Positions 8,943-19,425 of a DNA stretch of 64,000 bases are shown piece by piece. The position numbers and the translations under genes were made by a program. Location: NCBI RefSeq assembly GCF_021764745.1, contig NZ_JAETXX010000001.1, positions 310,001-374,000 of the forward strand, read 5' to 3'. The notes under the pieces are model-generated. The model was not told the DNA's origin. It saw only the letters and a list, made by a program, of their open reading frames with translations, and searched no databases. Position 1 is the stretch's first letter. Each line of letters starts with the position of its first letter. Source of the stretch: Joostella atrarenae (GTDB lineage: Bacteria; Bacteroidota; Bacteroidia; Flavobacteriales; Flavobacteriaceae).

Positions 8943-11480
8943 TTAATTTGTAATCGGTCGAAAGGTACGCTCCATAGATTTTGTATCCCCTACAACGTCT
9001 TCTATCTGTTTTAATAAATACTGAAGATGTGCTCTAGAAACTTTATCAGACACACTTGGCAAAAGGTTATTAATCCTTCTTTCAAGATTTATCAAATTGT
9101 TTAAAGCTAGCGACCGAATATCTGTATTCGATGTCTTTTCTTCTGAAAGTTTTGCCATTAACCCCGCCAACGGTCCTTGCGCCTCTTCAGGCTTATACAA
9201 GGCAATCATATCCGACACATAGGTTTTCTGAAGTTTACGCTCATAATCATTAGGATTATAAAACATATCCAAATCGCTCCAAATATAACTACTAACATCA
9301 TTTAGATATTCTTCTGGTGTATATGGATCATTAAAATTATACCTATCAGCAATAAAAGAAATTCTACTCATTCTACTACCTCCCAAAAGTGTCATCATAA
9401 GACTTTCCATCATTTCGGTTGTAGGACTTTTAGCATTCGGCTCTTCTATTTTATTTAAAATTTCATCATTTAACAGCCATGTAGGTTCATTAAAAACATA
9501 CTTATTGATAAATAACAGTGCCTCCTTTTGCTTCGCTTTAGAAACAGGCCTGTACACATCCCCATCTTCAATATTAGATTTTGGAGTAACATAAATTCCT
9601 CCTATGTTTTTTACTACATGGAATAAATAATTACTGTATTGTTTTACCACATCGTTATATATTTCATCCAAATCGTTATAATTCCCTCCAGACTCCCCTT
9701 TTGTCCATTGAATTAAATCTGGAACTACCCGCTTTAAGTTTTCAATTCCGTAGAAAGAAGCTACCATTGCATTATCACCTAAATCTTCAGTTTGAGAACG
9801 AGGATCAAAATCGCGTCCTTCGCCACCAAACCAAAGTCTAGAATTCTTAGAAATACTATCGATCACCATTGCGTTCAATTTCTCATTTTCCTCTTCTGAA
9901 GAAAGGCTGTCTTTAAACTGGGAATATCCCCATTGAATTGCCCATTTATCGTAATCTCCAATTCTTGGCATTAAATTTTCAACGGAAATACTATCCTCTG
10001 GCTGTGCTACATAATTAAAACGAGCATAATCCATAATAGAACTTGTGTGTCCGTTTTTAGTTAGCCAATCGTTGTCTCTTAATCGCTCAACGGGAGTTGC
10101 ATAACTAGCACCCATATTATGACGAAGCCCAAGCGTATGCCCAACTTCGTGTGAAGACACAAAACGGATAAGCTCTCCCATCAACTCATCATCGAAAGTC
10201 ATTTTTCTAGCTCTTTCATCGACAGCTCCTGCCTGAATTAAGTACCAATTATGAAGTAAACTCATTAGATTATGATACCAACCCATATGACTTTCTAATA
10301 TTTCTCCACTTCGAGGGTCTATAATATTGGGTCCGTATGCATTTTTTGAAGGAGAAGCAAAATATCGCAAAACTGAAAACCGAGCATCTTCCAAACTCAT
10401 GGAGTCATTTCCCACAGGCCACTCTTTCCCTACAATGGCATTTTTAAAACCAGCCTGTTCAAATGCTTCTTGCCAATCGTTAATTCCCTGAATAAGATAA
10501 GGACGCCATTTTTTAGGGGTTGCAGGGTCTATATAATAAACTATTTTCTTTTTAGGTTCTACTAATTCGCCACGATTCCATTTTTCAAAATCTTCGGGTT
10601 TTGGTTCTAAGCGCCAACGATGTATGTATACATTTTTATCAACCTTCTGTTGATCATCACCGTATAAAAGATACGAGCTAGCAAAATATCCAACCCGAGG
10701 ATCGTAAAATCGCTTCTTCATAGGCTCTTTCGGTAATAAAATAAATGAATTATTCAACTCTAAAGTAACAACTCCAGATAATGCCGCTGCGGGCAAACTT
10801 TTTTTATCATTGTGTGAAACACTAGCATTGTAGGTCTTAACCGTTTTTACCTCAGTATTTATAGGGTAGCTATTTATTGCAGAGATATAAGACCTGTCTT
10901 TTTCTAATGAAGTAAGATTGTAGATTTCCTTCTGACCAGAACTCAATGCCAAAAGATTATTTTCACTATTTATAAAATCTGTAACGTTAATAACAGACGT
11001 AGAATTATCCTTATTTCGTGCTTTTACATCAAAAGCTTCCAAAATTGGAGTGACATTAGAGTTATTTACAGCCTTAGCAATAGCATCTTCTTCATTAGCC
11101 TGACTGACAAATGTAGAAACTCTAAGAAATATTTTATTTGCAGGGCCTTTTTCAAAGAAAATAGTTTTTTCACCTATTTCTTCACCACCATAATTCCCAG
11201 CGCCTCCAGGAGTTTTTATAAATCGAGTTACTACCAATATCTCACGATTTAGCAAACTATCTGGAATCTCGAAATAATAATCTTCGTTTACTTTATGAAC
11301 TATAAAGAGCCCCTTCTTAGTTTCTGAATCCTCCGGAATCACTTCATCATAAGGAGCAGTTGGCTCGAATGACATTCCTTTTGCATCAGAAGATTGAGAT
11401 CCTTTTTGAGATCCACAGGAAACAAAAAACATCGTCATAAGAACAAAGTATATACTTTTTTGAAAAATATGCTTTTTCAT
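8943..11480 (-). CDS. Secreted zinc-dependent metalloprotease (DUF5117/DUF4953 type)
   Basis: The ATG at 11480 is chosen because it gives a clean lipoprotein signal (MKKHIFQKSIYFVLMTMFFVSC); an upstream in-frame ATG at 11537 would add 19 unlikely residues. The 845-residue product carries HEVGHTLGLRH near residue 440, the metzincin zinc motif HExxHxxGxxH. The regions around it resemble the large Bacteroidota metalloproteases that contain DUF5117 and DUF4953 domains. It should be anchored in the cell envelope. Neighbours give no hint of its substrate, and natural targets of this family are not known to me. Confidence 0.88.
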   Translation of the reverse strand: MKKHIFQKSIYFVLMTMFFVSCGSQKGSQSSDAKGMSFEPTAPYDEVIPEDSETKKGLFIVHKVNEDYYFEIPDSLLNREILVVTRFIKTPGGAGNYGGEEIGEKTIFFEKGPANKIFLRVSTFVSQANEEDAIAKAVNNSNVTPILEAFDVKARNKDNSTSVINVTDFINSENNLLALSSGQKEIYNLTSLEKDRSYISAINSYPINTEVKTVKTYNASVSHNDKKSLPAAALSGVVTLELNNSFILLPKEPMKKRFYDPRVGYFASSYLLYGDDQQKVDKNVYIHRWRLEPKPEDFEKWNRGELVEPKKKIVYYIDPATPKKWRPYLIQGINDWQEAFEQAGFKNAIVGKEWPVGNDSMSLEDARFSVLRYFASPSKNAYGPNIIDPRSGEILESHMGWYHNLMSLLHNWYLIQAGAVDERARKMTFDDELMGELIRFVSSHEVGHTLGLRHNMGASYATPVERLRDNDWLTKNGHTSSIMDYARFNYVAQPEDSISVENLMPRIGDYDKWAIQWGYSQFKDSLSSEEENEKLNAMVIDSISKNSRLWFGGEGRDFDPRSQTEDLGDNAMVASFYGIENLKRVVPDLIQWTKGESGGNYNDLDEIYNDVVKQYSNYLFHVVKNIGGIYVTPKSNIEDGDVYRPVSKAKQKEALLFINKYVFNEPTWLLNDEILNKIEEPNAKSPTTEMMESLMMTLLGGSRMSRISFIADRYNFNDPYTPEEYLNDVSSYIWSDLDMFYNPNDYERKLQKTYVSDMIALYKPEEAQGPLAGLMAKLSEEKTSNTDIRSLALNNLINLERRINNLLPSVSDKVSRAHLQYLLKQIEDVVGDTKSMERTFRPITN

Positions 11481-11709
11481 ATATAATGCATTCAAATTAA
11501 AAAATAAATATGTAATAAAAATATTACATAACTGCATTACAATATCTTGTAGGTAATTATAGGTATCTTAAAGATATAAAAATTGAAATAAATACTTCTT
11601 ATTGATTAGGAATGAGTTAACACTTAAAGTACAAGCTTAACAGATTATTAGGAAACTAAGTTATTGTTCGATAACTTTACTATAACCAACTCATCTAATT
11701 TTAGTTTTT

Positions 11710-12705
11710 GTGAAATTAAAATATTCACTTTTATCAATCCTATTTCTTGGTCTTGCTTACGGACTAAAGGCACAAGAAAAAAAACTAGACACTATTTCTA
11801 CAGAAACTGGAAACATCACTAAGTACCCCGATAAAATAACACTTCGCTTAGGTCTTACGAACGATAGTAATTCATACCAATTAACAGATCCATCTGACGA
11901 TTTTTCTATTACTATTGGTCCAAATCAACGATTGCGCTCTAATATTTCATTGCTTTTTCGCTTTATAGAGATAAACGTTGGTTACACCCCTGCATTCTTA
12001 AAGTTTAATGATGATGACGATGAAAATGGAAAAACAACATATTTTAATTTAGGAACTCGCTTCTATTACAAAAAATGGATGCAAAATCTTGAATACAGCA
12101 AGACAAAAGGATTTTATGTAGATGTAAGTGATCTAAATATTGGTGAAGAAAATGTGATTTTCCCTGATTTTAAAGTAACAAGAATTGGCGGAAACACATC
12201 TTATATTTTCAATGAAAATTTTTCTTTCAGAACTATTTTCAAACAAAACGAATGGCAAAAAAGTAGCGCTGGTAGCTTCGTGCCTACGCTGAGTTATTAT
12301 TATTCTGAAATTTCTAACGAGTCATCAAGTAAAGACAAGGTTTTTGATATAACTATTGGACCATCTTACTTTTACAATTGGGTTATAAACAAACGGTTTA
12401 TTGTTACATCTGGTTTGCTTTTAGGGATTGGCTATAGTCACACTTCATCAAAATCTAATAATGAAAAAACAACGTCTGACGGGTTAAATTATCAAGCAGA
12501 TTTAACGCTTGGTTTAGGATATAATATAGCAAACTTCTTTACCGGAATAAACATCAATTCTCAATCTTTTAATCACAATACTGATGGTGATTACAAATTA
12601 TCTGATCAACATGCGTATGCAGAATTTCATATTGGTTATCGTTTTAATGCACCTAAAAAAGTACTCGATAAAATGAATCAGCTTCAGAAAAAAGTAGGGC
12701 TATAA
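11710..12705 (+). CDS. DUF4421 family outer-membrane-type protein
   Basis: The 331-residue product has a signal peptide (MKLKYSLLSILFLGLAYGLKAQ) and alternating beta-strand sequence with GPNQRLRSNISLLFRF, YTPAFLKF and a terminal GYRFNAP strand, which matches DUF4421 of Bacteroidota and looks like an outer-membrane beta-barrel. It starts at GTG (11710); no in-frame ATG nearby would keep the signal peptide. The near-consensus box TAATTTTA (11696-11703) lies just upstream, leaving almost no leader. Function is unknown. It converges on sodA. Confidence 0.75.
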   Translation: MKLKYSLLSILFLGLAYGLKAQEKKLDTISTETGNITKYPDKITLRLGLTNDSNSYQLTDPSDDFSITIGPNQRLRSNISLLFRFIEINVGYTPAFLKFNDDDDENGKTTYFNLGTRFYYKKWMQNLEYSKTKGFYVDVSDLNIGEENVIFPDFKVTRIGGNTSYIFNENFSFRTIFKQNEWQKSSAGSFVPTLSYYYSEISNESSSKDKVFDITIGPSYFYNWVINKRFIVTSGLLLGIGYSHTSSKSNNEKTTSDGLNYQADLTLGLGYNIANFFTGININSQSFNHNTDGDYKLSDQHAYAEFHIGYRFNAPKKVLDKMNQLQKKVGL

Positions 12706-12709
12706 AAAA

Positions 12710-12737
12710 ACAGCTACTCCAAAAATGGAATAGCTGT
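12710..12737. terminator. Bidirectional intrinsic terminator between DUF4421 gene and sodA
   Basis: ACAGCTACTCC (12710-12720) pairs with GGAATAGCTGT (12727-12737) with one mismatch and a 6-base loop. On the minus strand it is followed by seven T residues, on the plus strand by a weaker TCTTTATTATTTT. It ends both converging genes. Confidence 0.8.
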
Positions 12738-12769
12738 CTTTATTATTTTATAAGAATTATGCTAGCTTA

Positions 12770-13378
12770 TTATTTCTTAGCTGCATATAATTCTGCTACT
12801 TTATCCCAATTAATTACATAAAAAAATGCAGAGATATAATCAGGACGTTTGTTTTGGTAGTTTAAGTAATAAGCGTGCTCCCAAACATCCAATCCTAAAA
12901 TTGGATCTCCACCACAACCAACACCTGGCATAAGTGAGTTGTCTTGGTTTGGAGTAGAACAAACTTCTACTTTTCCTCCTTTATGAACACATAACCATGC
13001 CCATCCTGAACCAAATCTTGTTCCTGCAGCAGTTGTAAAAGCTTCTTTAAATTTATCGAAAGAACCAAAAGCTGCATCAATTGCCGCTGCTAATTCTCCT
13101 GTTGGTTTTCCTCCTCCGTTTGGAGACATTACTTCCCAAAAAAGACTGTGGTTAAAGAAACCACCTCCGTTATTTCTAACAGCTCCATTGTCCATATCAA
13201 GATTTTTAAGGATCTCTTCGATAGATTTTCCTTCTAAATCTGTACCTTCAATAGCAGCATTTAATTTTGATGTATATCCTTGGTGATGCTTCGTATGGTG
13301 AATTTCCATAGTTCTTGCATCAATATGTGGTTCTAAAGCGTCGTATGCGTACGGTAATTTTGGTAAATCAAAAGCCAT
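12770..13378 (-). CDS. sodA: Superoxide dismutase, Mn-type
   Basis: The 202-residue product is a full-length Fe/Mn superoxide dismutase that turns superoxide into oxygen and hydrogen peroxide. Metal ligands are visible: H27 in [12 protein letters not shown], the His of FFNHSLFW, and Asp and His of [19 protein letters not shown] Gly in [14 protein letters not shown] and a Gln in the TPNQDNSL segment are the pattern of Mn enzymes (Fe enzymes carry Gln at the first place), so Mn or cambialistic use is likely. No signal peptide, so cytoplasmic. Monocistronic, with its own promoter and terminator. Confidence 0.96.
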   Translation of the reverse strand: MAFDLPKLPYAYDALEPHIDARTMEIHHTKHHQGYTSKLNAAIEGTDLEGKSIEEILKNLDMDNGAVRNNGGGFFNHSLFWEVMSPNGGGKPTGELAAAIDAAFGSFDKFKEAFTTAAGTRFGSGWAWLCVHKGGKVEVCSTPNQDNSLMPGVGCGGDPILGLDVWEHAYYLNYQNKRPDYISAFFYVINWDKVAELYAAKK

Positions 13379-13412
13379 TTTTATCTTTTTTTAGTTAATA
13401 TTATTCGTTCTC

Positions 13413-13420
13413 CAAATTTA
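13413..13420 (-). promoter_or_regulatory. -7 box of sodA promoter
   Basis: On the minus strand this reads TAAATTTG, an exact TAnnTTTG box, 34 bases before the sodA ATG. No clear -33 TTG is seen at the usual distance. Confidence 0.6.
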
Positions 13421-13495
13421 ATAAAAAGCTATCGAAAACATGGTAATTATTTGTTAATAACTCATAGAGTTTCCCTATTTTGCAATAAACTTTTT

Positions 13496-16400
13496 ATGTT
13501 GAATTCTGCGCCTTTTCAAATATATAATGCTTCAGCTGGTTCGGGTAAAACCTTTACCCTTGTAAAAAAATACCTAAATATTCTTTTAGGATCTAAAAAT
13601 CTTCATGCCTTCAAACACGTATTAGCCATTACATTTACCAATAAAGCAGTGAATGAAATGAAAGAACGTGTGCTTACAAGTCTTCATGCTTTTTCAGAAG
13701 AAAGTATTTTAAACAACCCAACACCTCTTTTTAATATTATTGCTGAAGAACTCTCTATTTCTCATGAAGAATTACACCTTCGAGCAAAAAGAGTACTTAC
13801 CAAAATCCTTCATAATTACGCATTTTTTGATATCGTTACAATTGATAAGTTCAACCATCGATTGTTAAGAACCTTTGCTTTTGATCTTAAACTTCCTACA
13901 AATTTCGAAGTCTCTTTAGACGAAAAAACGCTAATTAATGAAGCTGTAGACAACTTAATTTATCAGGCAGGAGAAGATAAAATACTTACAGAAATACTTA
14001 TAGATTTCGCTTTAGAAAAAACTGATAATGATAAAAGTTGGGACGTTGCTAGAGATCTTAAAGAGATTGCAAAACTACTTTCCAAAGAAGAATATATAGA
14101 ACACATTAAACTTTTGGAAGGTAAGAGTCTTGAAGATTTTAAAAATCTAGGCAAGCAGCTAAAAGAAATGATAAATCAGCAAGAAGAAGATATCACAACT
14201 ATAGCTACTTCGCTCTTAGAAACTTTTACTGAAAAAGGACTTGAAATAACAGATTTTACTGGAAAATATCTTCCTGGCTTTTTACAAAAAATTGTATCTA
14301 AAAGCTACACATCAATAAAATTCAATGCAAAGTGGCAGGAAAAAATAGCAACCGATCCTTTGTACCCAAAAAGAGTGAATTTAGGAACTGCCACTACTAT
14401 AGATAATTTACAACCGCGCATTGCAGAAGACTTTCAAAATATAAAAACTGGATTTTTCCGATTAGAGTTTCTAAATAATTTTTATAAAAATTTAGTTCCA
14501 TTATCACTCTTAAGCGCCATTAATGCAGAGCTTATCAAAATTAAAGAAGAACGAAACCTCCTATTGATTTCGGAATTCAATAGGCTTATTTCTTCCGCAA
14601 TTGCAAATCAGCCTGCACCTTTTATTTATGAGCGAATAGGAGAAAAATACAAGCATTATTTTATAGATGAGTTTCAAGATACATCTACCATGCAGTGGCA
14701 AAATATACAACCCCTCGTTTCTAATGCTTTAGAAGCAGAATTGCCAAGTGGTAAAACAGGTAGTTTGATGATTGTGGGAGATGCGAAACAAGCTATTTAT
14801 CGCTGGCGTGGAGGTAAGGCAGAGCAATTTATAGATCTTTATAACGAAGAGAATCCTTTTCACGCTGATAAAGAGGTTACGTCTTTACCTACAAACTACC
14901 GGAGTTATGACGAAATTGTTAAGTTTAACAATCAATTTTTTCAACATATTTCTCAATTTCTAAATAATGACACTTATAAAGATCTTTTCGAAAAGCATAG
15001 TTTTCAGAAGCAGAATAATAAGCCTGGAGGTTATGTGAATTTTAATTTTATAGATCCGAAAGAGAATAAAGAAAGTGAAGACAACCTCTATTGTATAGCC
15101 ACTTTAGATGCTATAAAAGATGCTTTAGATAAAGGTTTTACATATAACGATATAAGTATTTTAACTCGCTCAAAAGCGCAAGGAACAACCATTGCAGATT
15201 ACCTTTCTGAAAATGATATCCCAATAATCTCTTCGGAATCTTTATTGCTGAAAAACGATAAGAAAATTGCTTTTTTGATTGATTTAATCATCTATTTCAA
15301 TCAACCCGAAGACAAAGAAATCCATTTGAATATACTGCGATTCTTAGCTGAAAAAAATAAAGTTGAGGAGCTACATAGCTTTTATGAAAAGTACATCTCG
15401 AATTTAGAATTAGTTTTTGAAGAACAAGACTTTAAACCAAATTACTTTCTACAATTACCGTTTTACAATGCTGTAGAATATGCTATTAATGCATTTAATC
15501 TGGCTGAAGAATCGGAAGCTTATTTACAATTTTTCTTAGATGAAATTTTAGCTTTTTCACAAAACAACAATGACAGTTTGAGTAGCTTTTTAGCCTTTTG
15601 GGAACTTAAAAAAGACGCTTTAAGCATCGTTGCACCTCAATCTTCAGACGCGGTACAATTAATGACAATTCACAAGTCTAAAGGCTTAGAGTTTTCTGTG
15701 GTTGTCTATCCGTTTGCAAATACTAATATTTATAACGACAGAGATTTTAAGATGTGGTTTCCTGTAGAAAAAGACCTGTTTGGAGTCGACTATGCATTAT
15801 TCAGCAAAAAAAGTGCAATCGAAAACATTAACGAAACAGGAAAAGCACTGGTAAGCGATTATGATCAAAAACAAGAGCTAGATCAATTAAATATCTTATA
15901 TGTAGCGCTTACAAGGGCTGTAGAGCAACTTTATATAATTTGTAAAAGAGACATTTCTGCAGGGGGCGTAGAGAATGTGAAGACTTTTGCAGGACTCTTT
16001 ATAAACTTCCTTAAATCTGAAGATTTATGGAAAGACACCCAAGATAATTACAGCCTTGGAAACCATCAGAGATCGTCTGAAGGTAAAAGTAAGAATACAG
16101 AACTATCTCAAACAATTCCTTTCATCAGTAATTCATCTTTTGGAAACTCTTTTGAACTGATTACAAAAAGTGGATCGCTATGGGATACTAAACAAAAAAC
16201 GGCTATAGACAAAGGGAATATTTACCACTATTTACTTTCAAAAATATTCTACAAAGAAGACATTCAATTTACTGTTGATGAAGCGGTAGCAAATGGCCTG
16301 ATTGAAAAAGAAGAGAGTGGTACATTTAAGCAATATCTTACAGATTTAACAGAAGAATCTAGCTTAAAAAAGTATTATACTCGAGCCTATAAAATATATA

Positions 16401-16624
16401 ATGAAAGAGAAATTATTACTTCAGAAGGAACTTTTCTAAGACCAGATAGATTTGTAGAAAAGGATAATAAAGTAACAATAATAGACTATAAAACAGGAGG
16501 ATTTTCAGACAAATATAAAAATCAAATTAACGGCTACGCAAATGCCTTAGCGCAAGTAGGCTATGAAGTAGAAGAAAAATTATTAGTATTTATAAATGAT
16601 AATATCGAGATAATAAAGGTATAA
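13496..16624 (+). CDS. AddA/RecB-like UvrD-family helicase with C-terminal nuclease domain
   Basis: The ATG at 13496 (MLNSAPFQIYNASAGSGKTF) is chosen because it fits the start of related proteins; an in-frame start at 13451 would add 15 residues. The 1042-residue product carries superfamily 1A helicase motifs in order: Walker A ASAGSGKT, Walker B DEFQDTSTMQW, GDAKQAIYRWRGG, TNYRSYDEIV, QLMTIHKSKGLEFSVVV and LYVALTRAVEQLYI. The C-terminus has a PD-(D/E)XK RecB-type nuclease (RPDRFVEKDNKVTIIDYKTGG). This is the layout of AddA, which processes double-strand DNA ends for recombination. The AddB-like partner lies 2.8 kb downstream, after kbl and ompA. Confidence 0.9.
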   Translation: MLNSAPFQIYNASAGSGKTFTLVKKYLNILLGSKNLHAFKHVLAITFTNKAVNEMKERVLTSLHAFSEESILNNPTPLFNIIAEELSISHEELHLRAKRVLTKILHNYAFFDIVTIDKFNHRLLRTFAFDLKLPTNFEVSLDEKTLINEAVDNLIYQAGEDKILTEILIDFALEKTDNDKSWDVARDLKEIAKLLSKEEYIEHIKLLEGKSLEDFKNLGKQLKEMINQQEEDITTIATSLLETFTEKGLEITDFTGKYLPGFLQKIVSKSYTSIKFNAKWQEKIATDPLYPKRVNLGTATTIDNLQPRIAEDFQNIKTGFFRLEFLNNFYKNLVPLSLLSAINAELIKIKEERNLLLISEFNRLISSAIANQPAPFIYERIGEKYKHYFIDEFQDTSTMQWQNIQPLVSNALEAELPSGKTGSLMIVGDAKQAIYRWRGGKAEQFIDLYNEENPFHADKEVTSLPTNYRSYDEIVKFNNQFFQHISQFLNNDTYKDLFEKHSFQKQNNKPGGYVNFNFIDPKENKESEDNLYCIATLDAIKDALDKGFTYNDISILTRSKAQGTTIADYLSENDIPIISSESLLLKNDKKIAFLIDLIIYFNQPEDKEIHLNILRFLAEKNKVEELHSFYEKYISNLELVFEEQDFKPNYFLQLPFYNAVEYAINAFNLAEESEAYLQFFLDEILAFSQNNNDSLSSFLAFWELKKDALSIVAPQSSDAVQLMTIHKSKGLEFSVVVYPFANTNIYNDRDFKMWFPVEKDLFGVDYALFSKKSAIENINETGKALVSDYDQKQELDQLNILYVALTRAVEQLYIICKRDISAGGVENVKTFAGLFINFLKSEDLWKDTQDNYSLGNHQRSSEGKSKNTELSQTIPFISNSSFGNSFELITKSGSLWDTKQKTAIDKGNIYHYLLSKIFYKEDIQFTVDEAVANGLIEKEESGTFKQYLTDLTEESSLKKYYTRAYKIYNEREIITSEGTFLRPDRFVEKDNKVTIIDYKTGGFSDKYKNQINGYANALAQVGYEVEEKLLVFINDNIEIIKV

Positions 16625-16638
16625 TTAACCTAAACCTT

Positions 16639-16646
16639 TAACTTTG
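16639..16646 (+). promoter_or_regulatory. -7 box of kbl promoter
   Basis: TAACTTTG is an exact TAnnTTTG box 16 bases before the kbl ATG, so kbl has its own promoter and a very short leader. No clear -33 TTG. Confidence 0.6.
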
Positions 16647-16662
16647 CAAAAAACAACAGAAC

Positions 16663-17856
16663 ATGTACGGGAAAATAAAAGAACATTTAGAAAAAGAATT
16701 AGTAGAAATTAAAGAAGCTGGTCTTTATAAAAAGGAGCGAATTATCACTTCACAACAAGGAGCAGAAATCACTATTAACACAGGTGAAACAGTTCTTAAT
16801 TTTTGCGCCAATAACTATCTTGGTTTATCTTCTCATCCTGAGGTAATACAAGCCGCTAAAGACACTTTAGACTCTCATGGTTTCGGGATGTCATCAGTAC
16901 GTTTTATTTGTGGAACTCAAGACATACATAAAGAATTAGAAGAGAAAATAGCCGACTTTTACGGAACTGAAGATACTATATTATACGCTGCAGCTTTTGA
17001 CGCTAATGGAGGTGTATTTGAGCCGTTATTAACTGCGGAAGATGCTATTATTTCTGATTCATTAAACCACGCATCTATTATTGATGGCGTAAGACTTTGT
17101 AAATCTAAGCGTTACCGCTATCAGAATAGCGATATGGCAGATTTAGAGAAGCAATTACAGCAAGCAAATGAAGACGGAGCACGTTTTAAAATCATCGTTA
17201 CAGATGGTGTTTTTTCCATGGATGGGTTGGTAGCTCCTCTTGATAAAATTTGTGATCTAGCTGATAAATATGATGCATTGGTAATGATAGACGAATGCCA
17301 TGCAACGGGGTTCATTGGAGAAACTGGAAGAGGTACGCTAGAAGAAAAAGGAGTGATGGATAGAATAGACATCATTACAGGAACACTTGGTAAAGCACTT
17401 GGTGGAGCTATGGGTGGTTATACTACCGGAAAAAAAGAAATTATAGAAATTTTACGTCAGCGCTCACGTCCGTATTTATTCTCAAATTCTTTAGCTCCAA
17501 ATATTGTTGGCGCATCGATTAAAGTTTTTGACATGTTAACTAAAAGTACCACCCTTAGAGATCAGTTACAAGAAAACACTGCATATTTCAAAAATGGGAT
17601 GAAAAAAGCAGGTTTCGACATCATCGATGGAGACTCTGCAATAGTGCCAGTTATGCTCTATGATGCCAAATTATCGCAGAAAATGGCCGAAGAGCTGCTT
17701 GAGAAAGGTATCTACGTTATAGGTTTTTTCTTTCCCGTTGTACCTAAAGAAAAAGCAAGAATTAGAGTGCAATTATCGGCTGCGCACACCCGAGAACACT
17801 TGGATAAGGCAATAAATGCATTTACCGAAGTTGGTAAGGATCTAGGGGTCATTTAG
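16663..17856 (+). CDS. kbl: Glycine C-acetyltransferase (2-amino-3-ketobutyrate CoA ligase)
   Basis: Kbl is a cytoplasmic PLP enzyme that splits 2-amino-3-ketobutyrate with CoA into glycine and acetyl-CoA, the second step of threonine breakdown. The 397 residues match the family length. PLP binding is seen as Lys244 in [15 protein letters not shown], with the upstream [10 protein letters not shown] and [11 protein letters not shown] motifs. The [17 protein letters not shown] segment favours Kbl over AONS or ALAS relatives. Threonine dehydrogenase (tdh) is not next to it. A weak terminator overlaps its stop codon. Confidence 0.95.
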   Translation: MYGKIKEHLEKELVEIKEAGLYKKERIITSQQGAEITINTGETVLNFCANNYLGLSSHPEVIQAAKDTLDSHGFGMSSVRFICGTQDIHKELEEKIADFYGTEDTILYAAAFDANGGVFEPLLTAEDAIISDSLNHASIIDGVRLCKSKRYRYQNSDMADLEKQLQQANEDGARFKIIVTDGVFSMDGLVAPLDKICDLADKYDALVMIDECHATGFIGETGRGTLEEKGVMDRIDIITGTLGKALGGAMGGYTTGKKEIIEILRQRSRPYLFSNSLAPNIVGASIKVFDMLTKSTTLRDQLQENTAYFKNGMKKAGFDIIDGDSAIVPVMLYDAKLSQKMAEELLEKGIYVIGFFFPVVPKEKARIRVQLSAAHTREHLDKAINAFTEVGKDLGVI

Positions 17857-17876
17857 GGGACCTCTCTTTTTATTTT
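17845..17876 (+). terminator. Weak intrinsic terminator after kbl
   Basis: GGGGTC (17845-17850) pairs with GACCTC (17859-17864), with one G-U pair and an 8-base loop that contains the kbl stop codon. T-rich sequence follows (TCTTTTTATTTT). Confidence 0.5.
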
Positions 17877-17900
17877 AACTAAAAAAATATATATTTGTTT

Positions 17901-17930
17901 TTGTTAATAAATCATAACAACTTACATTTG
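17901..17930 (+). promoter_or_regulatory. Promoter of the ompA-like gene
   Basis: TTG (17901-17903), 19 bases, then TACATTTG (17923-17930): both boxes match the Bacteroidota consensus. The box ends 35 bases before the ATG. Confidence 0.75.
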
Positions 17931-17965
17931 TCTTTAAATTAACACTTAAAATTAAATAATTGAAC

Positions 17966-19315
17966 ATGAAACATCTTAGCAAATTACTAGTTGCTGCTTT
18001 CCTTTTTGTAGGGATTAGCAACATGAATGCTCAAGACCAGAACAATCCATGGCAAATCGCTTTTGGGGTAAACGCAGTTGATGCATACCCAACAAATTCT
18101 GATAGACCATATGCTTCAGAATCTTGGTTCGACGAGTATTTTAACGCAAGTGATCACTGGAACATTCTACCTTCTATTTCTTACGTATCTGTTTCTAAAT
18201 ACGTAGGTAGTGGAATATCTTTAGGAGTTCGTGGATCATTAAACAAAATTGAAAACCTTGGAGATATGTCAGTTGATGATTTATCTTACTACGGAGTTGA
18301 CGGTACTATTAAGTACAACTTCATTCAGGGTCACGTAATCGATCCTTTCATCGAGATTGGTGGGGGTTACACTTGGTTAGACGAAATCGGAGCTGGTACT
18401 CTTAATGGGGGTGTTGGTATGAACATCTGGTTTACTGAAAACTTAGGTCTTACTTTACAAACAGGTTACAAACATGTTTTCGAAGACTACTCTACTCCTC
18501 ACTTCCAGCACTTAGCTGGTCTTGCTATCAAATTTGGTGGTACTGACTCTGACGGAGATGGTGTATATGACAAAGATGATGCTTGTCCAGAAGTACCTGG
18601 TTTAAAAGCTTTCAACGGTTGTCCTGATTCTGATGGAGATGGTATCGAAGATTCTAAAGATGCTTGTCCAAACGAAGCTGGTACTGCTGCTATGAACGGT
18701 TGTCCTGATTCTGATGGAGACGGTGTAGCTGATCCTCAAGATGAGTGTCCAAATACTCCAGGTCTTAAAGAATTAGCTGGTTGTCCAGATTCTGACGGAG
18801 ATGGTGTAGCTGACAAAGATGACAAATGTCCTGAAGTTGCAGGTCCTGCTGCTACAAACGGTTGTCCAGATAAAGATGGTGACGGTGTACTTGACAAAGA
18901 TGACAAGTGTCCTGAAACTCCTGGAACTGTAGCTAACGACGGATGTCCTGAGTTATCTGCTGAAGTTCAGAAAGCATTAAATAACTATGCTAAAACTATC
19001 TTATTTGATACTGGTAAATCTACTATCAAACCTCAGTCTAAACAAGTATTAGCTGATATCATTGGAATTCTTAATGAGTATCCAAATGCTAAATTTACTG
19101 TAGATGGTCACACAGATAGTACTGGTAGTGATTCTCTTAACCAAAGACTTTCTGAGTCTAGAGCACTTTCTGTTAAAGAATACTTAGTATCTAACGGAAT
19201 TGACGGATTCAGATTATCTTCTGCTGGTTACGGTGAAACTAAGCCAATCGCTTCGAATTCTACTAGAGATGGTAGAGCTCAAAACAGAAGAGTTGAGATT
19301 AATTTAGTTAAGTAA
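17966..19315 (+). CDS. OmpA-family outer-membrane protein with thrombospondin type-3 repeats
   Basis: The ATG at 17966 ([19 protein letters not shown]) is preferred to an in-frame TTG six bases upstream. The 449-residue product has a signal peptide ending near MNAQ, an N-terminal beta-barrel (about residues 23-190), five thrombospondin-3 calcium-binding repeats (about 194-328) and a C-terminal OmpA peptidoglycan-binding domain ([56 protein letters not shown]). It should tie the outer membrane to the cell wall. Its strong promoter and strong terminator suggest high expression on its own. Confidence 0.93.
   Translation: MKHLSKLLVAAFLFVGISNMNAQDQNNPWQIAFGVNAVDAYPTNSDRPYASESWFDEYFNASDHWNILPSISYVSVSKYVGSGISLGVRGSLNKIENLGDMSVDDLSYYGVDGTIKYNFIQGHVIDPFIEIGGGYTWLDEIGAGTLNGGVGMNIWFTENLGLTLQTGYKHVFEDYSTPHFQHLAGLAIKFGGTDSDGDGVYDKDDACPEVPGLKAFNGCPDSDGDGIEDSKDACPNEAGTAAMNGCPDSDGDGVADPQDECPNTPGLKELAGCPDSDGDGVADKDDKCPEVAGPAATNGCPDKDGDGVLDKDDKCPETPGTVANDGCPELSAEVQKALNNYAKTILFDTGKSTIKPQSKQVLADIIGILNEYPNAKFTVDGHTDSTGSDSLNQRLSESRALSVKEYLVSNGIDGFRLSSAGYGETKPIASNSTRDGRAQNRRVEINLVK
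18545..18949 (+). repeat. Five in-frame 81-bp repeats coding for TSP3 units
   Basis: Five tandem units of exactly 27 codons, each starting D(S/K)DGDG and ending in a Gly/Asp-Cys-Pro (for example [17 protein letters not shown]...NGCP). The aspartates are the calcium ligands of thrombospondin type-3 repeats. The DNA similarity follows from the protein repeat. Confidence 0.85.
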
Positions 19316-19344
19316 TTAACTAAATTAGTTCAAAACATATAATG

Positions 19345-19375
19345 AAAACGCTCCGAATATTCGGAGCGTTTTTTT
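19345..19375 (+). terminator. Intrinsic terminator after ompA-like gene
   Basis: A perfect 28-bp palindrome (AAAACGCTCCGAAT and its complement, 19345-19372) followed by a T-run to 19375, starting 30 bases after the stop codon. Confidence 0.92.
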
Positions 19376-19425
19376 AATTATAATACTTTATATTTTGGTA
19401 ATTTAGTGGAAGAAAATTACTTTCC

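Noticed and set aside
13451-13495. An earlier in-frame start for the AddA-like helicase
   Set aside because: The 15 extra residues are not part of the family and the extension runs through likely promoter sequence (CTATTTTG near 13484).
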